DNA of 64,000 nt from NCBI RefSeq assembly GCF_015471405.1, contig NZ_BLVZ01000003.1, forward strand, positions 310,001-374,000, given 5' to 3'. The translations under genes were made by a program, and so were the position numbers. Under the pieces are notes generated by a model. The model was not told the origin of the DNA. It was given only the letters and a program-made list of their open reading frames with translations, and ran no database searches. The stretch comes from Pseudomonas cichorii (GTDB lineage: Bacteria > Pseudomonadota > Gammaproteobacteria > Pseudomonadales > Pseudomonadaceae). How positions within the stretch are numbered: position 1 is the first letter of the stretch; each line of letters starts with the position of its first letter. Shown piece after piece: positions 18,137 to 27,085 of this stretch.

Positions 18137-18777
18137 CGGGTAAGCCTTATCGCCTGATCGACCTGCGCAATGTAGGCATCGAAACTTTTCACCAGATCAA
18201 CCTGATCCGGGAAACGCAGCCACTGGATCTGCAGCCCGTCCATCATCGCCAGAATCTGCTGGATCAGCGCTGGCAAATCCACATCTGCGCGCACTTCCCC
18301 GCTGTCCACCAACTCCGTGAACTGGGCCAGCAAGCGCTCATAGATCCGCTGATAGCGTGTCTGAAACCAGGCCCAGGCGGGATGGTTTTCCAGCAGGCTT
18401 TCCGCATTGAGAATCGAGAAGGCCCGGATCACGCCCGGCGCCGTGGCATTGGAACGGTTGATCGCCCGCAGGCTGCCCAGCAGGCCGGTGAGGTTGTTTT
18501 CTGCGTGGACTTCGTCGGCGATCTTGCGGCTGACCTCATCGCGCCGGTCCAGCACGCCCATCAACAGGGAAACCTTGTTGGGGAAGTGATGCAGCAGGCC
18601 AGCGACGGATATGCCGACAATCCCCGCCACCTGAGCCATGGACGCTCCGGTGTAGCCTTCCAGGGAAAACACCTGCAAGGCCGCATCGAGCAGTTCTTCG
18701 CGGCGCTTTTCGCCTTTGGGCGCACGTCGTTGCCGGATGGCTGGCGACCCCGTGTCCTGTGGGTTGTGCCGGGTCAT
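18133..18777 (-). CDS. TetR-family transcriptional regulator, 214 aa
   Basis: N-terminal helix-turn-helix is clear: 'RREELLDAALQVFSLEGYTGASMAQVAGIVGISVAGLLHHFPNK' style residues of about 24-67, then an all-helical ligand-binding domain of normal size. It is convergent with the GH3 beta-glucosidase gene and does not share an operon with the ABC genes upstream (80-bp gap from the ABC ATPase end). TetR genes beside GH3 enzymes often control the glycosidase or a linked uptake system, but no operator is evident. Its last codons lie within a REP element. Confidence 0.88.
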   Translation of the reverse strand: MTRHNPQDTGSPAIRQRRAPKGEKRREELLDAALQVFSLEGYTGASMAQVAGIVGISVAGLLHHFPNKVSLLMGVLDRRDEVSRKIADEVHAENNLTGLLGSLRAINRSNATAPGVIRAFSILNAESLLENHPAWAWFQTRYQRIYERLLAQFTELVDSGEVRADVDLPALIQQILAMMDGLQIQWLRFPDQVDLVKSFDAYIAQVDQAIRLTR

Positions 18778-18857
18778 GGCAGGCTCCTTCTTGTTCAGGC
18801 GCGTACCCTACTCACTCAGGTCACAGGCCGCAATCCCGTGGCGCCACCGACTATCGT

Positions 18858-19652
18858 CTACCACCGTTCTCCCAGCCCGAGCAGGCCGAGGATCTGACGA
18901 CGCAAGTCAACGAGGTAAGGATCGTCACGATGACGTGGATAAGGGCGTTCGATGGTCAACTGCGCCTTGATACTGGCTGGCCGGTCGCTGAAAACGATCA
19001 CCCGATTGGCCAGCAGCAACGCCTCTTCGACATCGTGAGTCACCAGCAGCGCGGTATAGCCCTGGCGTTGCCAGAGATCGATCAGTTCCTGCTGCATGGC
19101 AATTCGGGTCAGAGAATCAAGCTTGCCCAGCGGCTCGTCGAGAATCAGCAACCGTGGCTCATTGACCAGGGCCCGCGCGAGTGCCACCCGTTGCGCCATA
19201 CCCCCGGACAATTGCCTTGGATAAGCCCGCCCGAACTGACTGAGCCCGACCTTGGCCAACGCCGCATCGACCTTGGACGAATGGGTTTTCAGCAAGCCCT
19301 GAGCTTGCAGCCCCAGCGCCACGTTGTCCCATACCCGACGCCAGGGATAAAGGGTCGGGTCCTGAAATACCACGACCCGGGAAGGATCCGGGCCGCCGAT
19401 GGGGACGCCATCGGCCAGCAAGGCACCGGAATCGGCAGGTTCAAGCCCGGCCACCAATCGCAACAGGGTGGACTTGCCGCACCCGGAAGGCCCGAGCAAT
19501 GCAACGAATTCGCCAGGGGCGACATCCAGCGAAACCTTGTCCAGCACCGGCAAACGCTGGCCATCCAGCGCAAACCCATGGCTGAGGTTATCGATACGCA
19601 ACGCAAGCCCGGCTTGCGATGAAGGGTTTGAAGCCTGAGCTGTAGCTACCAT
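18858..19652 (-). CDS. ABC transporter ATP-binding protein, SsuB/TauB-like, 264 aa
   Basis: ATPase with Walker A GPSGCGKST, Q-loop 'VVVFQDPTLYPW', signature 'LSGGMAQRVALARAL', Walker B 'LLILDEPLGKLD' and H-loop 'ALLVTHDVEEAL'. The Q-loop and signature wording are those of the nitrate/sulfonate/taurine subfamily. It forms a three-gene uptake system with the permease (7-bp overlap) and Tat-exported binding protein upstream. Substrate could be a sulfonate, nitrate or a pyrimidine-like compound; the sequence does not decide. Confidence 0.9.
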   Translation of the reverse strand: MVATAQASNPSSQAGLALRIDNLSHGFALDGQRLPVLDKVSLDVAPGEFVALLGPSGCGKSTLLRLVAGLEPADSGALLADGVPIGGPDPSRVVVFQDPTLYPWRRVWDNVALGLQAQGLLKTHSSKVDAALAKVGLSQFGRAYPRQLSGGMAQRVALARALVNEPRLLILDEPLGKLDSLTRIAMQQELIDLWQRQGYTALLVTHDVEEALLLANRVIVFSDRPASIKAQLTIERPYPRHRDDPYLVDLRRQILGLLGLGERW

Positions 19653-20644
19653 TTCATGGTTCCTTGTTGCCAGGCCAGCAGACGGTCACGGATCAGAAAC
19701 AACGCCGTGATCAGGCCAGAACACGCCAGCGCCATGATCAGCAGCGCAGCATACATATTCGCGTAAGCCGCCCAGCCCTGCGCCCATTGCAGGTACCAGC
19801 CGATCCCGGATTTGACGCCCATCATTTCGGCCACCACCAAAGTCGAGAAAGACGCGCCCAGGCCCATGAACAGCCCGACGAACACATGGGGCAAGGCAGC
19901 CGGGATCGCCACGTTGAAGATCAGGAAACCCGGTTTGGCACCCAGCGTGCGCGCCACGTCGTAGTAGGCCTTGTCGACACTGGCAACACCCGACCAGGTC
20001 AACACAGTCACCGGAAACCAGGTGGCCAGTGCAATCAGGAACACACTGGCGCTCCAACTGGTGGGGAACAGAAAGAAGCACAGTGGCAACAGGGCTGTGG
20101 AAGGCACCGGACCCAGAATGCGCAGGACCGGATGCAGCCAGTAGCCAATGCTGCTCGACCAGCCGATGGCGACCCCGGCGATAAAACCTGTCACGGCTCC
20201 CAGCGCCACGCCGGTGCCCAGCAACAGAGCCGAATGCAGCAGACTTTCCAGCAGACGCGGCCAGTCTTCGACGTACACATCCAGCAAGGCCTGCGGTGGT
20301 GCAAAAAATGGCACAGGCAGCAGACCCAGCTTGGCAGTGAGCACTTCCCAGATACCCAGCAGGACCGGCAATGCAATCAGCCATGGTCCGGCCGCCTGAG
20401 CCCGGCGAGCCAATCCTTCAGACCAGCGCCCGGCAATACCGACCAGCAGGACCAACAGTGCAATTACCAGACACAGATTCGCCAAGCCTTCGGTCATCGG
20501 CCATTTGCGGGTGGCATTGGGCAGATACAGGGTCAATGCGGCGACAACGATCCAGGCAAAAACAGCCACTGCGCCCAGCTTCCAGAACCCGAAAGCCTGA
20601 CGGGATTCGTCAGTCGCCAGCGTGGTAGCCTCAACTGAAGACAT
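19646..20644 (-). CDS. ABC transporter permease, SsuC/TauC-like with extra N-terminal helices, 332 aa
   Basis: C-terminal 250 residues are a normal SsuC-type permease with the EAA loop ('DVARTLGAKPGFLIFNVAIPAALPHVFVGL'). The N-terminus adds about 70-80 residues with two extra membrane helices (near residues 25-45 and 58-80), longer than usual for this family. ATG at 20644 is preferred because AAGGAG lies 10 nt upstream; it overlaps the end of the binding-protein gene by 14 bp. The longer NrtB-like permeases have a similar layout. Confidence 0.87.
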   Translation of the reverse strand: MSSVEATTLATDESRQAFGFWKLGAVAVFAWIVVAALTLYLPNATRKWPMTEGLANLCLVIALLVLLVGIAGRWSEGLARRAQAAGPWLIALPVLLGIWEVLTAKLGLLPVPFFAPPQALLDVYVEDWPRLLESLLHSALLLGTGVALGAVTGFIAGVAIGWSSSIGYWLHPVLRILGPVPSTALLPLCFFLFPTSWSASVFLIALATWFPVTVLTWSGVASVDKAYYDVARTLGAKPGFLIFNVAIPAALPHVFVGLFMGLGASFSTLVVAEMMGVKSGIGWYLQWAQGWAAYANMYAALLIMALACSGLITALFLIRDRLLAWQQGTMKW

Positions 20645-21704
20645 CGGCGGTAATCTCCTTGGAGAACTCAACGGCATCGGTGCTCTGACGGATCACTTCG
20701 ACGGTTTTCAGGTCCGTGACGTAGGTCTGGATTTCCTTGGTCAATGCCGCGCCGACAGCGTGATGCCCGTGAGTGTGGTCGTGAAGGATCGCCTGAACCT
20801 CTTCCACCGAAGTGTTCAAGGCATGGGCCTGAAAGCCCTTGGCGACCACTTCGGGATTTTTCACGGCGTAATCATGAGCCTCCAGAATCGCCTGGGTCAG
20901 GGCCGCCACTACGCGCTTGTCTTCACGTACCAGCTTGCCGGTGACACCCACCACGCAGCAGCTCAGGTTGGCGTACTCCTCCACCAGATTGGTGGACAGT
21001 TCACGCGCCTTGCCGGCATTGATCAGGCGATACATGAACGGGTCGCTGCCGCTGACGGCCTGCACCTCGCCCCGCTCCAGCGCCGTGCCCAGCAGGTCTG
21101 CGGGATACAGACGCCAGTCCACATCCCGTACCGGGTCAACGCCATGCTTCTTGAGCAGCACCGAGAAGAAATTGCGGTCAGGGCTGGCCATGTCGGTCAC
21201 ACCGATGGCCTTGCCCTTGAGGTCCTCCAGCTTGTTGATCGGGCTGTTGGCGGCGCTGAGCAGGCGCAGACACCCGCCATGAGTGCCAGCCGTCAGCTTG
21301 ACGTCGAAGCCCTGCTCCAGCGCCTTGAGCCAGCGCAGCGCCATGCCGACACCCGCATCAGCCTTGCCGGTTGCGATGGCTTCGAGCAGCACTTCAGTGG
21401 AGTTACCAAAGTTGACCAGTTCCACGTCCAGATTGTGCTTCTTGAAGAAACCCTGGCCATGGGCGATGACCACCGGCGCCAGACAGACCGCGTTGAGGTT
21501 GACCGCCAGCTTGAGTGCTCGCGGCTCGGCCAGACGAATGAAGTCTCCAGTGCCGGCAGGCTCGATATCCGGATGACTCAGATGCCCGGCATGCTCGTCC
21601 ACTGCCCAGCCGGAACGCGGCAACGACAGCAACAAAGGACTGGCCAGAACGGCACTGGCCCATCCCAGCAAGCGGCGACGGGTTAACGAATCAAAAGCGG
21701 ACAT
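20631..21704 (-). CDS. Tat-exported ABC substrate-binding protein, SsuA/NrtA-like, 357 aa
   Basis: Twin-arginine leader 'TRRRLLGWASAVLASPLLLSL', then a type-2 periplasmic binding fold: 'LKLAVNLNAVCLAPVVIAHGQGFFKKHNLDVELV' and 'EAIATGKADAGVGMAL', which read like NMT1/SsuA proteins. The mature N-terminus contains several His residues (DEHAGHLSHPD) and 'HDHTHGHHAVG' occurs near the C-terminus, an unusual His-rich loop that could bind metal. Tat export of an NMT1-type binder suggests a folded or cofactor-bearing protein. First gene of the three-gene uptake operon; 153 bp separates it from the next gene. Confidence 0.88.
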   Translation of the reverse strand: MSAFDSLTRRRLLGWASAVLASPLLLSLPRSGWAVDEHAGHLSHPDIEPAGTGDFIRLAEPRALKLAVNLNAVCLAPVVIAHGQGFFKKHNLDVELVNFGNSTEVLLEAIATGKADAGVGMALRWLKALEQGFDVKLTAGTHGGCLRLLSAANSPINKLEDLKGKAIGVTDMASPDRNFFSVLLKKHGVDPVRDVDWRLYPADLLGTALERGEVQAVSGSDPFMYRLINAGKARELSTNLVEEYANLSCCVVGVTGKLVREDKRVVAALTQAILEAHDYAVKNPEVVAKGFQAHALNTSVEEVQAILHDHTHGHHAVGAALTKEIQTYVTDLKTVEVIRQSTDAVEFSKEITADVFS

Positions 21705-21857
21705 GCGGGTCGTTCCTTGAGAATGAAAACGGTGACGGCCTTCACCGAGAAGTTTTAATAACCTTTCTCAAGGATCCAGCAATTGGTTAAAACCATATCA
21801 CCGGATAAAACATTCTATAAATTCATTTAACTTATAAACAAATATGCAAATAGTCTA

Positions 21858-23024
21858 TCAACCGACAGGCACTTGAGCGTGGCGCCGCAGAACCATCGCC
21901 AAGCCCCACACCAGCAGACTGATGGCCAGCGAAAGCAATACCAGCCCGCGATCCCCTGAAGTTTCACGCACCAGAGCGTAGAACCAGGGTGCGCCCGCCG
22001 CACACAGAAAAGCCGGTGCCAGCAGCCTGCCCTGCAATTGTGTGTAACGGGCATGGGCAAAAAGCTCGAACGGCAGGCTGGCACGCAACAAGGTTCCCAG
22101 ACCGTTCATGGCCCCGTAGCCAAAGATGAACAGACAGGCCAGCCAGACTCGTCCCTGGCTCATGAGCGCCATGGCAAAGCACAGCGCAAGACCGGCACCC
22201 ACCCAGACATTCAAACGCAACGCCGACATGGATTGCCCCAGCAGCACCTGCAACAGACGAGCGCAGGTCTGCCCGATTCCCCACAAGGCCACCAGCCCCA
22301 GCGGCACACCGAACCCCGCCAGCATGGCAGGCAAGTGCGCAGAAAGGCCGGCGGACATGAAACCGGTCAGCGTCATGCTCAGGGCATACCCGATCTGCGG
22401 CAGAAAAGACGTAGCAATGGGCGGCTCGCCGGATTCGACACGCTCTTGTGCAAAACCTGTACGGGCGTCCGACAGCCCGCTTGCCAACAGCCCGCTGAAC
22501 AGCGCCAGAGCGGCATACACCCCAAGCGCACTGCGCCAGCCGAAAACGTCCTGCAAGTAATGCCCCAGGGGCCAGAACACCGCTGAAGCCAGGCCGCCCA
22601 GTAAAGTGATCTGCATCATCAGCGGACGAGCCCTGGCAGCCAGCCATCCGGCCAGCACCGCAAACAGCGCATCGTAAAGGGACAAACGCATCCCGACGCC
22701 AAGGATGCACCAGGCCATGAAATACAACGTCGGGCTCTGGCACAACGCCAGACCACAGCACCCCATCGCGTTGAGCAGCGCCCCCGCCTGCATCACCTGC
22801 CGAGCGCCCAGACGCTGGATCAGGCGGGCAACCAGCGGAGAAACCAGCCCCATGACCAGCATCGCGACTGATAGTCCGGCAAAGACCCGCTGCCCGCTCC
22901 AGCCCAGATCATGGGCAATGGCGTTGCCAAAAGCCCCTGGCAGGTAAAAGGTCACACCCCAATTGATCAACTGTGCAACGCCCAGTCGTAACACCGCATG
23001 CCGGGGCAAGCCCGTGCCGTTCAC
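21858..23024 (-). CDS. MFS transporter (YNFM/CynX-like), 388 aa
   Basis: Twelve predicted helices; the N-terminus 'LRLGVAQLINWGVTFYLPGAFGNAIAHDLGWS' is typical of the MFS subgroup that pairs with GNAT resistance genes. It starts 6 bp after the stop of the GNAT gene, so the two form an operon, plausibly one enzyme to modify and one pump to export a toxic amino-acid analogue. The LysR gene is divergent. Substrate is not readable. Confidence 0.85.
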   Translation of the reverse strand: MNGTGLPRHAVLRLGVAQLINWGVTFYLPGAFGNAIAHDLGWSGQRVFAGLSVAMLVMGLVSPLVARLIQRLGARQVMQAGALLNAMGCCGLALCQSPTLYFMAWCILGVGMRLSLYDALFAVLAGWLAARARPLMMQITLLGGLASAVFWPLGHYLQDVFGWRSALGVYAALALFSGLLASGLSDARTGFAQERVESGEPPIATSFLPQIGYALSMTLTGFMSAGLSAHLPAMLAGFGVPLGLVALWGIGQTCARLLQVLLGQSMSALRLNVWVGAGLALCFAMALMSQGRVWLACLFIFGYGAMNGLGTLLRASLPFELFAHARYTQLQGRLLAPAFLCAAGAPWFYALVRETSGDRGLVLLSLAISLLVWGLAMVLRRHAQVPVG

Positions 23025-23030
23025 CCGGTT

Positions 23031-23570
23031 TCACACAACAGGTTCAGGCGTACTGAGCGAACCGTCGCCCAAGGCCCGCTGCATCAACACGGTATCGACC
23101 CAGCGTCCGTGCTTGAAGCCCACCGACTCGAAGACGCCTACCCGATGAAACCCCAACCGCTCATGCAGGCGGATCGACGCGGTATTCTCGCTGTTACCGA
23201 TAACGGCGATCATCTGCCGCCAGCCACCTTGTACGCAGTGCTCGACCAGTTCTGCGAGCAGCGCCTGGCCGATGCCCAGGCCACCCATGCCACTGCGCAC
23301 ATAAACCGAGTCTTCCACAGTAAACCGGTAGCCCGGACGTGGCCGATAAGGCGTGACATAGCCATACCCCACTACTTCACCCAGGCGCTCGGCAACCCGA
23401 TAAGGCAACCCCTTGGCGAGCACTTCGGCGCGCCGACGCAGCATTTCCTCCAGGCTCGGCGGCTCCAGCTCAAAGCTGGAAATCCCCTCCAGCACATGCT
23501 CGGCATAGATCGCCTGGACCATGGGCATATCATCGTCGCGGGCGTCACGCAGGATCAGGGCATCGTTCAT
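23031..23570 (-). CDS. GNAT acetyltransferase, phosphinothricin/methionine-sulfoximine type, 179 aa
   Basis: Start chosen at the ATG at 23570 (MNDALILRDARDDD); a longer frame upstream lacks a family match. It carries the full PAT/MddA pattern: 'IYAEHVLEGISSFELEPPSLEEM', 'GYGYVTPYRPRPGYRFTVEDSVYVRSGMGGLGIGQALLAEL' (acetyl-CoA loop), and 'NTASIRLHERLGFHRVGVFESVGFKHGRWVDTVLMQ'. It acetylates the amino group of phosphinothricin-like or methionine-sulfone/sulfoximine compounds. It forms an operon with the MFS gene and is divergent from LysR. It is a different gene from the pat next to hrpL. Confidence 0.9.
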   Translation of the reverse strand: MNDALILRDARDDDMPMVQAIYAEHVLEGISSFELEPPSLEEMLRRRAEVLAKGLPYRVAERLGEVVGYGYVTPYRPRPGYRFTVEDSVYVRSGMGGLGIGQALLAELVEHCVQGGWRQMIAVIGNSENTASIRLHERLGFHRVGVFESVGFKHGRWVDTVLMQRALGDGSLSTPEPVV

Positions 23571-23676
23571 CTTGAAGACTCTTTGGCGGGTGCTATTGAA
23601 TGAGAGCAATGATGCAGCGCGGCAACCCATAAACAAAGCTATGATCATTCATCCTCAGCATAAGTAAAACTTTGCC

Positions 23677-24555
23677 ATGCGCCGACTGAACCTCAACCAT
23701 CTGCATACCTTCTCGCTGGTTATTGCTCACGGCAGCTTCTCGGCGGCAGCCGAACGCCTGAACCTGACCCAACCGGCGGTCAGCCTGCAAGTGCGGCAAC
23801 TGGAAGAACATCTGAACCTGCGCCTGATCGAGCGGGTGGGCAAGCGCATCAAACCTACCTCGGCAGGCAGCACCTTGCTGGAACATGCCTCGCGAATCGA
23901 TGCGGTGGTCGAAGAAGCCATGCTGGAGCTTTCCAGCCATGCCCATGGCATAGCCGGACAAATCGCCATCGGCACCGGGGCAACCGCCTGCATTCACCTG
24001 CTGCCGCCCATGCTGCAAAACCTGCGACAACGCTTTCCGGATCTGGACGTGCGAGTCAGCACCGGCAATACCGACGGTATCCTCAAGGCCGTGGAAGAGA
24101 ACCGCCTGGACCTCGCTCTGGTCACCCTGCCCGCTTCAGGCCGTAGCCTGGAAGTCACACCGCTGCTGGAAGATGAATTCGTGGCGATTTTCGCCAGCCA
24201 GCAAGAGCTATTGCCCGAAGCCTTCACACCCCAGGCACTCAGCGATTACCCGCTGGTGGTGTTTGAAGCCGGCAGCAGCACCCGCCTGCTTATTAATGAG
24301 TGGTACCTGCAAGCGGGAATCCGCATCAAACCGGTCATGGAGCTGGGCAGCATCGAGGCCATCAAGGAAATGGTCGCGGCGGGTCTGGGTTACAGCATCG
24401 TGCCCCGTATGTCGGTGGCGGCAACCCATCATCGGCGCGGGTTGCAGGTTCATTCCCTGACACCGGGGCTGAGCCGTACACTGGGCATCGTGTTGCGTCA
24501 GGACAAACCGGTAAGCAAGGCATTGCGCAAGGTGCTGGATACGCTTCGCGGGTAA
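23677..24555 (+). CDS. LysR-family transcriptional regulator, 292 aa
   Basis: N-terminal winged helix-turn-helix 'LNHLHTFSLVIAHGSFSAAAERLNLTQPAVSLQVRQLEEHL' and a CbbR/CysB-like effector domain. It is divergent from the GNAT-MFS operon with a 106-bp gap, the usual layout for a LysR controlling its neighbour. The aldH gene follows on the same strand after 157 bp and could also be a target. Confidence 0.92.
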   Translation: MRRLNLNHLHTFSLVIAHGSFSAAAERLNLTQPAVSLQVRQLEEHLNLRLIERVGKRIKPTSAGSTLLEHASRIDAVVEEAMLELSSHAHGIAGQIAIGTGATACIHLLPPMLQNLRQRFPDLDVRVSTGNTDGILKAVEENRLDLALVTLPASGRSLEVTPLLEDEFVAIFASQQELLPEAFTPQALSDYPLVVFEAGSSTRLLINEWYLQAGIRIKPVMELGSIEAIKEMVAAGLGYSIVPRMSVAATHHRRGLQVHSLTPGLSRTLGIVLRQDKPVSKALRKVLDTLRG

Positions 24556-24712
24556 GCGATTCGTTCCTGCCGCTATCCTGCTTTGGCAGTTGCATATGCT
24601 GCCGACCAAGTTGTACGATGACTGCTGACCTCATAGATTCGGCAACCCATAAGGAGCACCGGTCCACATTTATCCGGACCGGCCTCCAACGTCAAAACAA
24701 CAGGAGATACCG

Positions 24713-26296
24713 ATGCCTAACATTCTCGGCCACAACTTTATCGCTGGCGGCCGCAGCGCCCTTGGTCAGACCCAGCAGAAAAGCCTCGACGCCACGACAG
24801 GTGAAGAACTGCCGTACAGCTTCTTCCAGGCCACCGACGGCGAAATCGATGCCGCTGCCCTGGCTGCCAAAGAGGCCTTCCCCGAATTCCGTCAACTGAG
24901 CCCGGCCCGTCGCGCCGAGTTTCTTGAAGCCATCGCTGACGAGATCGATCAACTGGGCGATGATTTCGTCGCTATCGTCTGCCAGGAAACCGCTCTGCCT
25001 CAAGCGCGTATCCAGGGTGAGCGCGGTCGTACCAGCGGTCAGATGCGTCTGTTCGCCAAGGTCCTGCGTCGTGGCGATTACCTCGGTGCCCGTATCGACC
25101 TGCCGCTGCCGGACCGCAAGCCTCTGCCACGTGTGGACCTGCGCCAGTACCGCATCGGAGTAGGCCCGGTCGCAGTGTTCGGCGCCAGCAACTTCCCGCT
25201 GGCCTTCTCCACCGCCGGTGGTGATACCGCTGCTGCGCTGGCAGCCGGTTGCCCGGTGGTCTTCAAGGCTCACAGCGGCCACATGGCCACCGCCGATCTG
25301 GTGGGCAGTGCAATTATTCGCGCAGCAGAACGCACCCATATGCCAAAAGGTGTGTTCAACATGATCTTCGGCAATGGCGTCGGTGAAGGACTGGTCAAGC
25401 ACCCTGCCATTCAGGCTGTCGGTTTCACCGGTTCTCTGGGCGGCGGTAATGCGCTGAGCAAGATGGCCGCCGAGCGTCCACAACCGATTCCGGTCTTCGC
25501 TGAAATGTCGAGCATCAATCCGGTGGTCCTGCTGCCGGAAGCCCTGACAGCACGCGGCGAAACCGTGGCCAAGGACCTGGCCGCTTCCGTGGTAATGGGT
25601 GCCGGCCAGTTCTGCACCAACCCAGGCGTGGTAATCGGTCTGCGCTCTGCGACCTTCTCGGCCTTCCTTGAGCAACTGACCGAGCACATGGGCGGTCAGG
25701 CCCCGCAAACCATGCTCAACGCTGGCGGTCTGCGCAGCTACAGCAAAGGTGTCCAGCACTTGCTGGAGCACCCGGGCGTCACTCACCTGGCAGGCAAGCC
25801 GCAAGAAGGCAAGCAGGCTCAGGCACAACTGTTCAAGGCTGATGTCAGCCTGCTGCTCAACGGTGACGAACTGTTGCAGGAAGAGGTTTTCGGCCCGACC
25901 ACGCTGGTGATCGAAGTCGCTGACGATGCCGAACTGAAGAAAGCCCTGCTGGCCTTGCGTGGGCAGCTCACTGCGACCCTGATCGGCGAACAGTCAGATC
26001 TGAGCAAATACAACTGGCTGCTGCCTTTGCTGGAAGAGAAAGTCGGTCGCATTCTGATCAATGGCTACCCGACTGGCGTCGAAGTCTGCGATGCCATGGT
26101 CCACGGCGGTCCTTACCCGGCGACTTCCGATGCACGCGGCACCTCGGTGGGCAGCCTGGCCATCGATCGCTTCCTGCGCCCGATCTGCTATCAGAACCAG
26201 GCTGACAGCCTGTTGCCTCCAGCCCTGCAGAACGCTAACCCGCTGGGCCTGAAGCGTCTGGTCAACGGTGAGTGGAGCGACCAGCCTATCGTCTGA
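24713..26296 (+). CDS. aldH: Aldehyde dehydrogenase (alpha-ketoglutaric semialdehyde type), 527 aa
   Basis: ALDH superfamily enzyme with the NAD-binding region 'FGASNFPLAF', catalytic Glu in 'FAEMSSINPV' and catalytic Cys in 'GAGQFCTNPGV'. These motifs, the length and the 'YPTGVEVCDAMVHGGPYPATSD' segment are those of alpha-ketoglutaric semialdehyde (or 5-dehydro-4-deoxyglucarate pathway) dehydrogenases. AGGAGA lies 6 nt before the ATG. Neighbours match the aldH of P. cichorii, in which pat lies between hrpL and aldH and, as I recall, aldH mutants lose virulence on eggplant but not lettuce. It is transcribed towards pat and ends at a bidirectional terminator. Confidence 0.92.
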   Translation: MPNILGHNFIAGGRSALGQTQQKSLDATTGEELPYSFFQATDGEIDAAALAAKEAFPEFRQLSPARRAEFLEAIADEIDQLGDDFVAIVCQETALPQARIQGERGRTSGQMRLFAKVLRRGDYLGARIDLPLPDRKPLPRVDLRQYRIGVGPVAVFGASNFPLAFSTAGGDTAAALAAGCPVVFKAHSGHMATADLVGSAIIRAAERTHMPKGVFNMIFGNGVGEGLVKHPAIQAVGFTGSLGGGNALSKMAAERPQPIPVFAEMSSINPVVLLPEALTARGETVAKDLAASVVMGAGQFCTNPGVVIGLRSATFSAFLEQLTEHMGGQAPQTMLNAGGLRSYSKGVQHLLEHPGVTHLAGKPQEGKQAQAQLFKADVSLLLNGDELLQEEVFGPTTLVIEVADDAELKKALLALRGQLTATLIGEQSDLSKYNWLLPLLEEKVGRILINGYPTGVEVCDAMVHGGPYPATSDARGTSVGSLAIDRFLRPICYQNQADSLLPPALQNANPLGLKRLVNGEWSDQPIV

Positions 26297-26316
26297 CCGG
26301 CGTCCACAAAAAAGAG

Positions 26317-26350
26317 CGGCGCGACCTGAAAGGGCCGCGCCGTTTTTTTT
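26317..26350. terminator. Bidirectional rho-independent terminator between aldH and pat
   Basis: GC-rich stem (CGGCGCG...CGCGCCG) around a TGAAAG loop. Eight Ts follow on the plus strand (26343-26350) and six As precede (26308-26313), giving a T run for minus-strand transcripts too. It can therefore end both aldH and pat/hrpL messages. Confidence 0.9.
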
Positions 26351-26385
26351 GAAAACCACAACGATAACCTTGTGTCAGCTTGCCG

Positions 26386-26440
26386 GGACCGGAAACCGGT
26401 CCTGGCCAGAATCAGCACCGCATCGACCGTTATAACGGTC
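26386..26440. repeat. Two further perfect palindromes
   Basis: GGACCGG-AAA-CCGGTCC (26386-26402), a 7-bp stem with a 3-nt loop, and the perfect 16-bp palindrome GACCGTTATAACGGTC (26425-26440). Neither has a T run. They sit between two terminators in the 208-bp aldH/pat gap. Confidence 0.75.
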
Positions 26441-26456
26441 GTGCGGTAGAGAACAC

Positions 26457-26490
26457 GGTATGCACCTTTAACCAGTGCATACCCTTTTTT
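26457..26490 (+). terminator. Second terminator downstream of aldH
   Basis: Perfect 9-bp stem GGTATGCAC/GTGCATACC with a 9-nt loop, followed by CTTTTTT on the plus strand. Back-up terminator for aldH reading towards pat. Confidence 0.8.
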
Positions 26491-26503
26491 CAACGCTGGC
26501 GAA

Positions 26504-27085
26504 TCAGACAGCCTCCGAGACATTGATCCGCACCGGCACGTTCAGCGATTGCCCCAATGGCAGGCCAAACAGCAGAACGTCGGAGCGCTGCTCACCGAAG
26601 CGGGCGATGTTGGGCAGGCGAGCCCACAGATGCGCGCCAACCGCTGTAACGATCTTCTGGCTGGGCGTGTTGGCCGCCATGATCCAGGCCACCAGGTTCT
26701 CAAGCCCGGCCTGCTGGCCCAGGATGACCGTCGCTTTACAGAGCAACACGCCAATGCCACTGCCGAAATGGTCGCCGCGCACGTAGATGGCCGTTTCCCC
26801 GGTTCTGTAGCAGGCCTGGGTTCCCCAACTGAAGCGGTTAATCGACAACCAGCCCAGCACTTCACCACGACGCTCGTAAACGTAGACAGGCAAGCCGTCA
26901 CGCTTGTAGAGGTTGACGTAGAACTTCACTTCTTCGTAGGTCATCGGCCGGGTAACCGGCGAGTTGGCACCGCTGCCAGCCGTTTCGTTGAAGATGTTCA
27001 TCATCGCTTCGAGATCGTCTTCAGTGAACTCGCGAATACCGCGTGGCAGACGTGGCAGCTCGGGTTTAGGGACAAAACTGTTCAT
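26504..27085 (-). CDS. pat: GNAT acetyltransferase next to hrpL (pat), 193 aa
   Basis: GNAT fold of the phosphinothricin-acetyltransferase group: 'EDLEAMMNIFNETAGSGANSPVTRPMTYEEV', 'GEVLGWLSINRFSWGTQACYRTGETAIYVRGDHFGSGIGVLLCKA' (acetyl-CoA loop R-x-x-x-x-G-I-G variant) and 'NTPSQKIVTAVGAHLWARLPNIARF'. Its ATG overlaps the hrpL stop as TAATG, with AAGGAG upstream, so translation is coupled to hrpL. Position between hrpL and aldH matches the pat gene that, as I recall, is needed for P. cichorii virulence on eggplant and expressed independently of HrpL. The natural substrate is unknown; acetylation of a plant or bacterial amino compound is likely. Confidence 0.9.
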   Translation of the reverse strand: MNSFVPKPELPRLPRGIREFTEDDLEAMMNIFNETAGSGANSPVTRPMTYEEVKFYVNLYKRDGLPVYVYERRGEVLGWLSINRFSWGTQACYRTGETAIYVRGDHFGSGIGVLLCKATVILGQQAGLENLVAWIMAANTPSQKIVTAVGAHLWARLPNIARFGEQRSDVLLFGLPLGQSLNVPVRINVSEAV

